A stretch of 64,000 nucleotides of DNA from Bacteroides cellulosilyticus (GCF_020091405.1 NZ_CP081903.1:124001-188000); one strand, 5' to 3'. Shown: positions 15,382-25,442, numbered from the stretch's first letter. Translations and numbers: made by a program. The notes: generated from the letters alone by a model not told the origin.

Positions 15382-16254
15382 ATGGAACAAGAATTTGAAA
15401 AAATACTCGATAAACTCGCAACCTCCACCCGTTCGCCGAGAGGAAGATTCTCGAAAGCCAATAGCTGGATACTTCTTGAGAAACGGTTGCCGCATCTGCA
15501 ACGCCGCATCCTTTCATTGCACACAATGGCTGGTGCAGCCGCTGTCGCCGTGCTTTGTGTACTGGGCTGGTGGGCATACTATATGTTCGCCCCAGTACCA
15601 TTGCAAACCGTATCCACATTGGCAGAAACACGTACCGTAACACTGCCCGACCAAACAGAAATTGTACTGAACCGCTATTCTTCTCTGACTTATCCCGAAC
15701 GCTTCAGAGGAAAAGACCGGAAAGTACAGTTACAAGGAGAAGCTTATTTCGAAGTCAGCAAGGATGCAGCACATCCTTTCAAAGTGGAAGCCGGTGCAAT
15801 TATAGTGCAGGTTTTAGGTACACATTTCAATGTCGAAGCCTATCCCAAAGATACGCAAGTGAAAACAACTTTATTGGAAGGTTCCGTTTCTGTCAGCCTC
15901 ATCGGTAAAACAGAAAAGAGTCTGATTCTCTCACCCAATGAAAGCGCTATATATAATAAGGATAAGAAAAGTCTGACCCTACATACCGAAAATAATGCAT
16001 CCGAAGAGATTATCTGGAGAAACGGAACACTGCTTTTCAAAAGCATTCCTTTACAAGAGATTATCCGACAACTTTCTAACGCTTTCCACACAGATATTCG
16101 TATTGAAGACACCGACTTACAGAACTATCGCATGACGGCTACTTTCTCTGATGGCGAAACACTGGAAGATATTCTTTCGCTGCTTTGCCGCAATCAAAAG
16201 TTTGAATACACAAAAACTAATGACATAATAATGATCACACAAAAATTAAACTAG
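15382..16254 (+). CDS. FecR-family anti-sigma factor
   Basis: A 290-residue single-pass inner-membrane protein: a cytoplasmic N-terminus of about 47 residues that should bind the sigma factor, one membrane helix (about 48-69), then a periplasmic FecR domain (TVTLPDQTEIVLNRYSSLTY, VQLQGEAYFEVSKDAAHPF, VLGTHFNVEAY) and a C-terminal DUF4974 segment (FKSIPLQEIIRQLSNAF) resembling an STN fold. In this family it holds the sigma factor until the TonB receptor signals ligand binding. The receptor gene starts 1 bp after its stop, which supports a signalling pair. Confidence 0.93.
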   Translation: MEQEFEKILDKLATSTRSPRGRFSKANSWILLEKRLPHLQRRILSLHTMAGAAAVAVLCVLGWWAYYMFAPVPLQTVSTLAETRTVTLPDQTEIVLNRYSSLTYPERFRGKDRKVQLQGEAYFEVSKDAAHPFKVEAGAIIVQVLGTHFNVEAYPKDTQVKTTLLEGSVSVSLIGKTEKSLILSPNESAIYNKDKKSLTLHTENNASEEIIWRNGTLLFKSIPLQEIIRQLSNAFHTDIRIEDTDLQNYRMTATFSDGETLEDILSLLCRNQKFEYTKTNDIIMITQKLN

Positions 16255-16255
16255 A

Positions 16256-19039
16256 ATGAAATCCTCTATCTGTTCACCCCGCACCATCAGGAAATTTTTC
16301 CTGGTGGGAGCGGTTCTCCTATCAACCTGTACACTACAAAGTACAATCGTATTTGCCACCTGCGTTCTACAGAAGACAAATCCTTCACAAACGCGTTTCA
16401 GCATAAAACTACAAAACGCTACACTGGAAGAGTTCGTGAAACAAGTGGAACAAAAAACCGGGTACAGTTTCATATATGGAGAAGAAGTACGCCTGAATGG
16501 ACGCATCACACTGGCCGTCCGTGACCTTACTATTAACGAAATTCTCCGGAAAGCCTTTGAAAACCAACCGATAGGTTTCGAAGTCTCCGGAAAACATATT
16601 TTGCTAAACAAGCGGCCCGTGCCGCAGAAAACCGTAAGCCGTCGGTTCACTATCAGCGGATATGTGACGGACGGGGTGTCTTCCGAGACACTGATTGGTG
16701 CCAATATCCTCGATAGTCGTCAGCGTGTAGGCACTGCCACCAATCCTTTCGGTTTCTATACTCTTACTTTGCCGGAAGGAGATGCGGATTTAAGTTTTTC
16801 GTATTTAGGGTACGAAACTTGGCACAGTTCGTTCCCGCTGAATAAAGACACCGTGCTCAACGTCCGCCTGGACAGCAATAATGAACTGGCGGAAGTGATA
16901 GTACTTTCGGATAAGAAAGAGGCCGGCATTCAGTCTACTGCTATGGGAGCACATGAAATTCCAATGGCACAGATACAACATACTCCGGCTGTGCTGGGAG
17001 AGGCTGATATATTGAAAACTATTCAGTTAATGCCAGGTGTACAAGCCGGAACGGAAGGCTTTTCCGGTTTATATGTACGTGGCGGAGGACCGGACCAGAA
17101 CCTAATATTGCTGGACGGTATTCCGGTATATAACGCAGATCATCTTCTGGGGGTGTTTTCCGTATTTACTCCCGAAGCTGTAAAAAACACTACACTCTAC
17201 AAGAGTTCCTTTCCCGCCCGTTACGGTGGCCGGCTTTCCTCTATTGTCGATGTACGTACCAACGACGGAGACATGCATCATTACCACGGTGCACTCAGTG
17301 TAGGTACACTTACCGACAAACTGCATTTTGAAGGACCTATCTGGAAAGGACACACCTCTTTCAGTCTTAGTGCACGTGCCACGCACACCGCCTTCTTCAA
17401 AAACCTCATAGTGGATAAAGATGATTATTACGCCGATAAATACAACTACTACTTTTACGACATCAATGCCAAAGTGAACCATAAATTCAATGACCGCAGC
17501 CGCCTCTTCATTGGTTTCTATAAAGGAAAGGACCATTACCACTTTGATACCACTGACAGCAATAACTATCAGAACAACGACGAAGCTAAAGTCTATTATA
17601 AGGATGACAGTCATCTGAACTGGGGAAACACTATCGCCTATGGCCGTTGGAATTACGTATTCAATAGTAAGTTGTTCTGTAACACCACTATTTCCTACAA
17701 TAACTATCTGATGAAATTGAATCAGGATGTGGAAGATACGCGCACCTACCAGGGGCAGATATTAGATCGTTATAGCTATTTATCCCAATTCCGTTCAGGT
17801 ATCAGTGACTGGAGTGCGCGCATGGACTTCGATTTTACACCCGCGCCGGAGCATCACATCAAGTTTGGAGCAGAATATATCCACCATACTTTCCGCCCGG
17901 GCATCTCCACTTCCAAGACTCAGGAAGTGGAAAACGGAGAGCAACAGGAAGAAACAATTTATGCTGCCAGCAATAATCATGTACTACGAGGACAAGAGGT
18001 ATCACTCTATGCTGAAGATAATCTCAACCTGAACAGTCATCTCAGTCTAAATGCCGGTATAAGGGCATCTCTGTTCTCTACACAAGGAAAGAACTACTGT
18101 TCGATTCAACCACGCCTCTCCACACGCTACAACTTTGGACAGGGATTCTCCGCCAAGGCATCCTATACATGTATGGCACAATATGTACACTTACTTTCAT
18201 CCACTCCCTTCTCTATGCCTACGGATCTTTGGGTACCAATTACCAAAAATATACGCCCCATGTATGCCAATCAATACTCTCTAGGAGGCTATTATACAGA
18301 CCTACCTGGCTGGGAGTTCTCTATAGAGGGATATTATAAGCAAATGCGTCACATACTGGAATATCAGGATGGCGTTTCCTTTTTCGGCACTTCCACTAAT
18401 TGGGAGGAAAAGGTAGAAATGGGTGAAGGACGTTCCTTTGGCCTGGAAATGATGGTGCAAAAAACTTTAGGAAAAACTACCGGTTGGCTGGCATATACAC
18501 TGGCAAAGACCGATCACCGTTTCAAAGATGGTGCCATCAGCCAGGGTAAATGGTTTCCTTATAAATATGACCGCCGCCACAGCATCAGTCTGTGTTTGAA
18601 TCATAAATTCAGCGAACGTATCGATGTCGGAGCTTCATGGATATTCAATACCGGGGGATGCATCACAGTGCCTGAACGGGAAACCATTATCATCCGTCCC
18701 GAAGGCAATATAGAATCTGCTCCTTATATTTCCCGGCGCAACAACTATCGCCTGCCAGCCAGTCATCGCCTAAACCTGGGTATCAACTTCAACAAGAAAA
18801 CCAAGCATGGCATACGTACCTGGAACATCAGCCTTTATAATGCCTACAATGCTATGAACCCCAACCTGGTTTACAGCAAATGGGAACAAGGTTACAATCT
18901 GATTTACGATGACTTTTACAACAGCATATATCAGGGAAACGGTGATCAATATAACTCAGAGAAAAAGTCGAAGACTGTTATCAAGAAACTGACTATATTA
19001 CCCTGCATACCCTCTGTGACTTATACCTATAAATTTTAA
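16256..19039 (+). CDS. TonB-dependent receptor with STN signalling domain
   Basis: A 927-residue outer-membrane receptor. After a signal sequence there is an STN domain (about 45-115: FSIKLQNATLEEFVKQVEQK, FIYGEEV, KHILLNKRP), a carboxypeptidase-D-like domain (about 125-205: TISGYVTDGVSSETLIGANI), the plug (about 225-340: LGEADILKTIQLMPGVQAGT, LYVRGGGPDQNLILLDGIPV) and a beta-barrel ending TYTYKF. The STN domain is the part that contacts FecR-type anti-sigma factors. It is not a SusC with a SusD partner; its partner is the DUF4249 lipoprotein 15 bp downstream. The ligand is unknown. Confidence 0.92.
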   Translation: MKSSICSPRTIRKFFLVGAVLLSTCTLQSTIVFATCVLQKTNPSQTRFSIKLQNATLEEFVKQVEQKTGYSFIYGEEVRLNGRITLAVRDLTINEILRKAFENQPIGFEVSGKHILLNKRPVPQKTVSRRFTISGYVTDGVSSETLIGANILDSRQRVGTATNPFGFYTLTLPEGDADLSFSYLGYETWHSSFPLNKDTVLNVRLDSNNELAEVIVLSDKKEAGIQSTAMGAHEIPMAQIQHTPAVLGEADILKTIQLMPGVQAGTEGFSGLYVRGGGPDQNLILLDGIPVYNADHLLGVFSVFTPEAVKNTTLYKSSFPARYGGRLSSIVDVRTNDGDMHHYHGALSVGTLTDKLHFEGPIWKGHTSFSLSARATHTAFFKNLIVDKDDYYADKYNYYFYDINAKVNHKFNDRSRLFIGFYKGKDHYHFDTTDSNNYQNNDEAKVYYKDDSHLNWGNTIAYGRWNYVFNSKLFCNTTISYNNYLMKLNQDVEDTRTYQGQILDRYSYLSQFRSGISDWSARMDFDFTPAPEHHIKFGAEYIHHTFRPGISTSKTQEVENGEQQEETIYAASNNHVLRGQEVSLYAEDNLNLNSHLSLNAGIRASLFSTQGKNYCSIQPRLSTRYNFGQGFSAKASYTCMAQYVHLLSSTPFSMPTDLWVPITKNIRPMYANQYSLGGYYTDLPGWEFSIEGYYKQMRHILEYQDGVSFFGTSTNWEEKVEMGEGRSFGLEMMVQKTLGKTTGWLAYTLAKTDHRFKDGAISQGKWFPYKYDRRHSISLCLNHKFSERIDVGASWIFNTGGCITVPERETIIIRPEGNIESAPYISRRNNYRLPASHRLNLGINFNKKTKHGIRTWNISLYNAYNAMNPNLVYSKWEQGYNLIYDDFYNSIYQGNGDQYNSEKKSKTVIKKLTILPCIPSVTYTYKF

Positions 19040-19054
19040 AAGCCATACCAGATT

Positions 19055-20197
19055 ATGAAAACAAGAATTAAATTACACCTTATTATATATATAGCTTTCG
19101 CCGGACTCTTTATGGCTTGTGAAAATGAAATCCCATATAATCCCGGACAACAAACTCCGCAGCTTATCATGAATGCCCTGCTCAATGCCGGACAAACAGA
19201 GAATCTCGTTTATCTGCATCTTAGTGAAGGAAACAGCATCGGCCGCATCAATGAAGCAACGCTTTCCCTCTATGTAAACGATAAACAGATTGAATCCCCT
19301 CAAGCCATATCTCCCGAAGAATACTATGAAAATATGCAAAATCAGCTTGACAAGGGGCAATATGAAGCATTACTAAAAAGTATGCGCTTCAAAATATTCC
19401 GTCTCACCGCCCGCTTACAACCCGGAGATAACATTCGCCTGGAAGCCACAGCGGAAGGCGGAAAGTATCATGTCAGTTCGCAAGTAACTGTTCCCCGTCC
19501 CCTACAAAGCCTGCAAGTGGACACCTGTACCGCCCTCATCCGCCAATGGGGTAGCATGAGAGCCCATCGTCAATACCGCATCACCTTAGAGGATCTTCCC
19601 AACGAAAAGAACTATTACCGTCTGGAAATAGTGAATAACAAAGACTTCCGCTGCGTTATCTACACGCCCAACGAAGACGAGAACGGAGACTATATAAAGG
19701 ATGAAAATGGAGATTACATTTACACCATAACGAAAGACACAGTTGTCAACTATAGATATACCGAACTTATCAACCGTGAAGACGTGATCCTGACCGACGG
19801 ACATGTTACCAGCTCGGATGATGATGAAAATGCAATGTTTCCCACCAACATTGAAAACAAATACAGTATCTTCACAGATAATCGTTTCACCAATTCATCT
19901 GCCACGCTGAAAGTTTACACCCCACTTTACGATGACAACTATGATATTCTCCAATCACTGAATTATACCCGTTGCTACCTGAAACAAAATATCACCGTGC
20001 GCGTGCTCAGTTTGCCTGAAACATATTATCGCTACCTGAAAGCTTTAAACTGCATGGATGACGAAGATTATGACGAAGCCCTGATGGAACCTATCAGCCT
20101 GCCCAGCAATGTAGAAGGCGGATTGGGCTTTGTAGGTATTTCATCTGAAATTCAATACACCATAGATATGCCGGATAAAAAATGGGGATGGTGGTAA
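19055..20197 (+). CDS. DUF4249 lipoprotein
   Basis: A 380-residue lipoprotein (MKTRIKLHLIIYIAFAGLFM then AC, Cys22) of the DUF4249 family. Landmarks are the early ENEIPYNPGQQTPQLIMNAL, a conserved Ig-like core (LQPGDNIRLEATAEGGKYHV) and a C-terminal VEGGLGFVGISSE. It is normally encoded directly after a TonB receptor of the type at 16256, as here, and is thought to be an outer-membrane partner of that receptor. An acidic insert (PNEDENGDYIKDENGDYIYT, about 208-228) contains a short internal duplication of ENGDYI. Function unknown. Confidence 0.88.
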   Translation: MKTRIKLHLIIYIAFAGLFMACENEIPYNPGQQTPQLIMNALLNAGQTENLVYLHLSEGNSIGRINEATLSLYVNDKQIESPQAISPEEYYENMQNQLDKGQYEALLKSMRFKIFRLTARLQPGDNIRLEATAEGGKYHVSSQVTVPRPLQSLQVDTCTALIRQWGSMRAHRQYRITLEDLPNEKNYYRLEIVNNKDFRCVIYTPNEDENGDYIKDENGDYIYTITKDTVVNYRYTELINREDVILTDGHVTSSDDDENAMFPTNIENKYSIFTDNRFTNSSATLKVYTPLYDDNYDILQSLNYTRCYLKQNITVRVLSLPETYYRYLKALNCMDDEDYDEALMEPISLPSNVEGGLGFVGISSEIQYTIDMPDKKWGWW

Positions 20198-20372
20198 AAT
20201 CCGTATAAATACTATCATTATGATCACCCGTGTTCGACAACCATATTACATTCATATTACAAACAAGGTCTTAAACAAGCAAAATAATACCAGATAATTG
20301 ATCTATATCAAGAAATGCTCCCTTAAACAGCACTTTCCTTCTTCTTTATTTTTATGTTATAAAACATATTCC

Positions 20373-20380
20373 TATATTTG
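20373..20380 (+). promoter_or_regulatory. -7 box for the small secreted protein gene
   Basis: TATATTTG, about 105 nt before the start at 20485, with a T-rich but poor -33 region. The leader contains a perfect palindrome (CTAAGCGCTTAG) just after the expected transcription start. The 287-bp gap before the gene holds nothing else recognised. Confidence 0.55.
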
Positions 20381-20484
20381 CATAGGTAAAAAGAAAAAGC
20401 TAAGCGCTTAGAGCTGTTTTCAATAGGTATTAGATTTTTAGAGTTAGAATTGTTTTTAGGTATAACAAATTAAAAGTAGGTATT

Positions 20485-20838
20485 ATGAAACGTTTAGGAT
20501 TAACATTAATGGCAGCAGTCTGCCTGACTGCTACGACATTTGCAGCAGGAAATCAACCTACAACTGCAAAATGGGATGGTAACATCAACGTAACCAAGTT
20601 GAGTAAATATTTAAAATTGTCGGCTGACCAGCATGAAGAAGTAGCAAACATCTGCGAATACTTCTCTACACAGATGGGACGTGCCACAACTGCAAAGAAG
20701 GACCAGGAAAAGAAACTCCACAATGCAGTGTACGGAAACTTGAAGTTGATGAAGAAAACGCTTACTGACAAGCAATACGCTGATTATGCGAAAGTACTGA
20801 ATGTCACTTTGCAGAATAAAGGTATCGAAGTGAAATAA
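20485..20838 (+). CDS. Small secreted helical protein
   Basis: A 117-residue protein with a cleavable signal peptide (MKRLGLTLMAAVCLTATTFA, then AGN). The mature part is helical and Lys-rich, with LSADQHEEVANICEYFSTQM and a C-terminal LTDKQYADYAKVLN, the latter resembling the LTxxQ motif of Spy/CpxP-like periplasmic proteins. It is probably a small periplasmic protein; similarity to Spy/CpxP is weak and a chaperone role is not shown. It is monocistronic, with its own promoter and a terminator. Confidence 0.75.
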   Translation: MKRLGLTLMAAVCLTATTFAAGNQPTTAKWDGNINVTKLSKYLKLSADQHEEVANICEYFSTQMGRATTAKKDQEKKLHNAVYGNLKLMKKTLTDKQYADYAKVLNVTLQNKGIEVK

Positions 20839-20842
20839 TAAG

Positions 20843-20875
20843 AGAGGGCACTGAACATCACGTTTTGTGCCCTCT
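20843..20875 (+). terminator. Rho-independent-type terminator
   Basis: AGAGGGCAC pairs with GTGCCCTCT across a 15-nt loop, followed by TTCCTCT, directly after the stop at 20838. Confidence 0.8.
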
Positions 20876-20928
20876 TTCCTCTATCAACACTATACGAGTG
20901 TCGACTCCCTAACCAATATATATTTCAT

Positions 20929-21681
20929 TTACAAACAATATCTGTCTTGTAGCTCCTTTTTATATTTCTTAGAGACCAGCAACTCATCTACATTCTCAAA
21001 TGGCGGATACAACACACATTTACCATCCTTGATAATCATCAGATAATCAATATTGATTATAAAAGACTGATGAATCTGCACAAAACAAGGAGCATATCTC
21101 ACGATCTGATCGGCCGTGGTACTCTTCTTCAAAGGTAACGGCGTTTGTCCACTCAACACCGCCTCCCACTGTTTCCGTTCAGAGCAATACCGGAAATATC
21201 CAATTTCGGCAGGCCGTAATGCCCGCATGTCATTTGTCGGAGTAAACACCATAAATGTCTGACTAGTGTTTGCTAATGCCGCAGGAAAAAATGCAGCTTT
21301 CCGTTCTAATTCTATTCTTTCCATAAATCGGGAAATAATAAGTTCCAGATCTTTTTCCTCAAAAGGTTTCAATAAATAATCAAAAGCAGATTGACGAATG
21401 GCTGACATCATGTATTTATCGTATGCCGTATAAAAAACAACTTTCATGCCCCAAGTCAGAGATTCGCGAATACTATCCAGCAAATCCATCCCCCTCATAT
21501 CAGGTAGCTCTACATCTAAAAAGAGCAAATCGGGGCGCACTTTTGCTATCAGTTTCTTCCCGGATACTCCATTGCGTGCAGTGCCTTCTAAATGGAAGTT
21601 TTCAAATTTCTGCAACCCGAATACCAGATTATCCAAGGACAACTCATCGTCATCTACTATTGCAACCTTATACCTGTCCAT
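20929..21681 (-). CDS. LytTR-family response regulator
   Basis: A 250-residue protein. Receiver domain at 1-120 with acidic pair D10-D11-D12, phosphoacceptor Asp56 (LLFLDVELP), conserved Thr (VVFYTAYD) and Lys (DYLLKPFEEKD). LytTR DNA-binding domain at about 150-245, with RPAEIGYFRYCSERKQW, FVQIHQSFIINIDYL and LLVSKKYKKEL. It acts as a transcription regulator paired with the histidine kinase encoded 124 bp upstream. The target is unknown. Confidence 0.92.
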   Translation of the reverse strand: MDRYKVAIVDDDELSLDNLVFGLQKFENFHLEGTARNGVSGKKLIAKVRPDLLFLDVELPDMRGMDLLDSIRESLTWGMKVVFYTAYDKYMMSAIRQSAFDYLLKPFEEKDLELIISRFMERIELERKAAFFPAALANTSQTFMVFTPTNDMRALRPAEIGYFRYCSERKQWEAVLSGQTPLPLKKSTTADQIVRYAPCFVQIHQSFIINIDYLMIIKDGKCVLYPPFENVDELLVSKKYKKELQDRYCL

Positions 21682-21805
21682 ACCTCTCTTGTTTCTGCGA
21701 AATTAAAGAACTGAAAGCAATTTAAAAAATCAGAATATGTCATTTTCAGGATATTCGATCAAAACAACGGATATCCAATCAAAATTGAGGATTATTCGAA
21801 AATCA

Positions 21806-23845
21806 TTAAACTGAATAATCATAATTCAACGGTAAATGGAAACTTACTTCACATCCGGTCTCGCCATCCGGCAGAGGAATATTGTGTACCGAAGTTTCAA
21901 TCATTTCCTTATTCTTAGCATTCAAAATCTGAATAGTTTGCATGATTACCTTCATTCCGGTCCCTGTCCCTCTGTTAGCACTGTTCAGTTTGAATCCGCC
22001 CCCGTTATCCGTAATCCGGACACAAATATAAGTACCGGAACGATGAACATCAATCCAAAGGCGCCGTTCACCTTCTTTGCCCCGAAGAGCGTGCTTGATG
22101 GCATTCTCCACCGGTATCTGTATTAACATGGAAGGCAGAAGCAACTGATTGGTGTCCACATCTTCACCAACTTCAATAGTCACCTTAAATTCCGGTCCCA
22201 AAGAACGGCGTTGAAGATCAATGTAGGTTTGCACAAAACCTAATTCTTCTTTTAAGGTAACACACATTTGCTCAGCTAATTCCAAATTCCGACGCATTAG
22301 TTTCACCAATGAGGAGAGCTCTTTTTTATTCTCCCCTTCCCGACTGCCCATTTCCTGGTTCAGCACATTGAAAATAAAGTGCGGTGACATTCTGTTACGT
22401 ATATTCTCCAAACGTAAAGAAGATATGGTACGCTGACTTTGCGCAAGCAGAAGGGCCCGTCTTTTCTTTTCATACAGATAGATGAAACAAGCAATAACCA
22501 ATACCAAAACGCAAATTCCAATCCAGAAGAAACGTCCCTCGTGCAACTTTAGCATCTCTACCTTCTGCTGCTCAATCAATATGTTCTTTGCCAACAGTGT
22601 AGAGTCCTGTTGATATCTCAATGACATATCGGCTGTACGCATTCTTACATGTTCATTCCGGATGGAATCGTCCAGCCGACTGTTTTCTTTCTGATAAAAG
22701 AAAGCATTTTTATAATCTGCCGTCTTCTCGTAAAACTCCTGCAAATACTTATTACGAATATGCAGCATGTCCGGCTCTATATGATTCGGATTGGCAGCCT
22801 TACTTAGCAGATTTCTTACGGTTGCCATATCATTTCGCTCCAAAGCCAGACCGATACGCTGGGTATCAATATAATAAAGCGCTCCTGCCGCCCCTATTTT
22901 CCGAAAAAAGGGTTGGCATTCATTGATATATTTAGCCGCTGAGTCAGGTTCATTCATTTGCAGATAGACATCCCCCAGATTCACCATGCACAGGTTCTTC
23001 TCAAAGCCCATATCGGGATGAGAAACCGCCAGCGAGAAACCTTTCTTGAAATATTTTAAAGCTTCCGGATAATCCTCACGATAATAATATGAATTACCAC
23101 GATTATTCAAATAGATATATTTCTCGTAAGGAAGCATTTTATCATAAAACATCCCTGCCAGATTATAGTAATAGTCGCACTGATCAAAGTCGTGTAAAGC
23201 CATATACACCTGAGCCAGCCCATAATAAACAGGATGACGACGCCCCTCCGATATTCCTAAAGAATCTCCGATTTGCAGCGCTTTACGATACCAAAATGCA
23301 CTTACGTCATATTTTCCCTGCCGGCTGCATGCATCAGCCAGATTGATAAGAATATCCGGGACTGATTCTGTCTTCATTCCCTGCAAACGTTGTTTGTAAG
23401 AATCAGTAAAACAAACAATAGCCGAATCCATAGCGCCTACACGCACATAAATATTACCTTTTGTATTCAGATATTCCGAGCGTAAATCAGCAAGGTAGGG
23501 TGAAGATTGTTCACGGGCACAAAAGTCCTCTATCCGCCTTATTAAATAGCGGGCTGAATCTACATCCGAAGCGAACATATACGTTTTTAATACTATAGCA
23601 GAGTAATAATACCATTCCAGACTATCAGTTGACACCTCCATCTTTTGCTTTGCCAACGCACGTATCTGTTGTGGATGAGTGGTCAGAGAATCTGTAACCG
23701 AACGATAAAAAGAGTCGTATTCTTTTTTCCAGGAGGAATGCTGCTCAGACTGTTTACACGAAACAACTAAGAATAGTAGTAAGAGAACCGGAAGAAAAGT
23801 TCTCCACAGAATTTTGCCATCTATCGTGTTCATAGCTATTGACAT
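21806..23845 (-). CDS. TPR-containing sensor histidine kinase (LytS/His_kinase type)
   Basis: About 679 residues (possible start at M5). An N-terminal hydrophobic segment ends in VVSC, so it may be a lipobox or membrane anchor. A long TPR region follows (about 90-420: DSLGISEGRRHPVYYGLAQV, YLNNRGNSYYYREDYPEALK, EKNLCMVNLGDVYLQMNEPD). A membrane helix (about 435-457, FFWIGICVLVLVIACFIYLY) precedes the His_kinase domain with the phosphoacceptor His near 488 (MSPHFIFNVLNQE) and a HATPase domain (VENAIKHAL, ITDNGGGFKL, GTGTGMKVI). It is the partner of the LytTR regulator downstream. The signal sensed by the TPR part is unknown. Confidence 0.92.
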   Translation of the reverse strand: MSIAMNTIDGKILWRTFLPVLLLLFLVVSCKQSEQHSSWKKEYDSFYRSVTDSLTTHPQQIRALAKQKMEVSTDSLEWYYYSAIVLKTYMFASDVDSARYLIRRIEDFCAREQSSPYLADLRSEYLNTKGNIYVRVGAMDSAIVCFTDSYKQRLQGMKTESVPDILINLADACSRQGKYDVSAFWYRKALQIGDSLGISEGRRHPVYYGLAQVYMALHDFDQCDYYYNLAGMFYDKMLPYEKYIYLNNRGNSYYYREDYPEALKYFKKGFSLAVSHPDMGFEKNLCMVNLGDVYLQMNEPDSAAKYINECQPFFRKIGAAGALYYIDTQRIGLALERNDMATVRNLLSKAANPNHIEPDMLHIRNKYLQEFYEKTADYKNAFFYQKENSRLDDSIRNEHVRMRTADMSLRYQQDSTLLAKNILIEQQKVEMLKLHEGRFFWIGICVLVLVIACFIYLYEKKRRALLLAQSQRTISSLRLENIRNRMSPHFIFNVLNQEMGSREGENKKELSSLVKLMRRNLELAEQMCVTLKEELGFVQTYIDLQRRSLGPEFKVTIEVGEDVDTNQLLLPSMLIQIPVENAIKHALRGKEGERRLWIDVHRSGTYICVRITDNGGGFKLNSANRGTGTGMKVIMQTIQILNAKNKEMIETSVHNIPLPDGETGCEVSFHLPLNYDYSV

Positions 23846-23882
23846 TTATATAAAGAATAAATATATCCTTCACGCATTGCTA

Positions 23883-23914
23883 CAAATATAATAGTTTTTC
23901 CCATTTAGTACAAT
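23883..23914 (-). promoter_or_regulatory. Promoter of the kinase/regulator pair
   Basis: The minus strand shows ATTG (23914-23911), 20 nt, then TATATTTG (23890-23883), about 37 nt before the kinase start. Confidence 0.65.
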
Positions 23915-23971
23915 TTTAAGGCCACTTATCCGCCAAGATATTTATTTATCCTGTTTTTACTTATTATATAA

Positions 23972-24003
23972 TTTGGGCATCACAAATACTTATTTTAACT
24001 TTG
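23972..24003 (+). promoter_or_regulatory. Promoter of the DUF5723 gene
   Basis: TTTG (23972-23975), exactly 20 nt, TAACTTTG (23996-24003): a full match to the Bacteroides consensus, about 52 nt before the start at 24056. Confidence 0.8.
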
Positions 24004-24055
24004 CATAAACAAATTGAAGTAATCATTAACAGTAACCCACAAATTACGAGACACA

Positions 24056-25354
24056 ATGAGAAAGCTTTTACTTTTGGGGATTTGTATCTCCTTTCTTCTC
24101 CCCACAGCTATGCAGGCGCAATACTTGCGTTCATCCTATTTTATGGAAGGAAGCAGTACCCGCATTCAGTTAAATCCGGCATTGCAACCCAAACGTGGCT
24201 ATGTCAATTTCCCCGGTATCGGTTCCGTGAATGCCGAAGTAGCCACCAACTCACTTGGTATACAAGATGTCATCGACGTTTTCGATTCCGATGGTGAATT
24301 TTATAACAATGACAAGTTCTACAATCGCCTGAAAGGAATGAATGAAGTGAATATCAGTGCGAATACAGATGTTATATCTTTCGGATTCTATAAAGGAAAA
24401 GGTTTCTGGTCATTCAATGTAGGAGCACGGGCTGATGTGGACGCCACTATTCCTAAAGAAATGTTTCGATATCTTCGCGCAACTGATGTAGAAAATTTCA
24501 GTTGGAGCGGCGAAAGCTTTGATATCCGCAATGAGAAACTACGCTTGAACGCTTACATAGAAGTCGGAGCTGGATATTCACGTGCCATCAACGAGCGCTT
24601 AACCGTAGGTGGTAAAGCCAAATTGCTATTAGGTGCAGGAAACATAAACCTAAAAATTAATCAGATTCAGATGTCAGGAAGAGGAATCGGATATGAATCT
24701 GAATTTCAGCTAAAGTCGGATGCTTATATGGAAGCTTCTGCCAAAGGCTTGAAGCTTGAAGAAGAAGACGGTTACATCACTGATCTGGATTATAACAGCT
24801 TTGGTATCAGCGGTTATGGAGCAGGTATTGATTTAGGAGCCACCTATCAAGTAATGAAGAATCTGAATGTCTCTGCCGCCATTCTTGATTTAGGATTTAT
24901 CTCCTGGGACAAATCTAACTCTCAAGTGGCTGAATCAGATAGAAATGCCACTATAAATAAGGATAATTATAGCGACGACGTACTGGACTTCAATTTATTC
25001 GGTTTGAAGAAGAAGGAAAACAAATCACGCACCACCTCCTTATCACCGACTATGGTTATCGGAGGGGAATACGGATTACTGAACAACAAACTGGGATTAG
25101 GATTATTATCAACTACCCGTTTCGGCCAGTTAAAAACGTATTCTGAATTGACATTCTCCGCCAATTACCGTCCCAATACTCTGATTAATACTACGTTGAG
25201 TTATTCCATGTTACAAGGTGGCGAGACATTCGGTATTGCTTTCAAAATAGGTCCTTTGATGCTGGGTACTGACTATATGTATTTTGGAAATAATTCCAAA
25301 CATGTGAATGCCTTTATCGGACTTTCTATTCCTTTGGGAAAGAAGAGAATATAA
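24056..25354 (+). CDS. DUF5723 family outer-membrane-type protein
   Basis: A 432-residue protein with signal peptide (MRKLLLLGICISFLLPTAMQ, then AQ). The pattern SSYFMEGSSTRIQLNPALQP, followed by many alternating strands (FSFNVGARADVDA-like, LRLNAYIEVGAGYSRA, GAGIDLGATYQVMKNL) and a final VNAFIGLSIPLGKK, matches the DUF5723 family and looks like a beta-barrel of the outer membrane. The function is unknown. It is monocistronic, divergent from the kinase gene and convergent with the Smr-domain gene. Confidence 0.85.
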   Translation: MRKLLLLGICISFLLPTAMQAQYLRSSYFMEGSSTRIQLNPALQPKRGYVNFPGIGSVNAEVATNSLGIQDVIDVFDSDGEFYNNDKFYNRLKGMNEVNISANTDVISFGFYKGKGFWSFNVGARADVDATIPKEMFRYLRATDVENFSWSGESFDIRNEKLRLNAYIEVGAGYSRAINERLTVGGKAKLLLGAGNINLKINQIQMSGRGIGYESEFQLKSDAYMEASAKGLKLEEEDGYITDLDYNSFGISGYGAGIDLGATYQVMKNLNVSAAILDLGFISWDKSNSQVAESDRNATINKDNYSDDVLDFNLFGLKKKENKSRTTSLSPTMVIGGEYGLLNNKLGLGLLSTTRFGQLKTYSELTFSANYRPNTLINTTLSYSMLQGGETFGIAFKIGPLMLGTDYMYFGNNSKHVNAFIGLSIPLGKKRI

Positions 25355-25355
25355 T

Positions 25356-25442
25356 AGTTATGAGCTACGAGCTACAAGCTACGAGTACTATGCAGAATAA
25401 TAGCGCAGCAACTCGTAGCTTGTAGCTATTGTAGCTCGTAAC
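25356..25442. terminator. Hairpin of 7-nt repeats between convergent genes
   Basis: Heptamer units GAGCTAC/GAGCTAC/AAGCTAC/GAGT are followed about 30 nt later by the reverse complement (ACTCGTAGCTTGTAGC...), with one 2-nt insertion in the right arm. It fills the gap between two convergent genes and probably ends transcription from both sides. AGCTACGAG repeats of this kind are, as I recall, common between Bacteroides genes. Confidence 0.7.
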
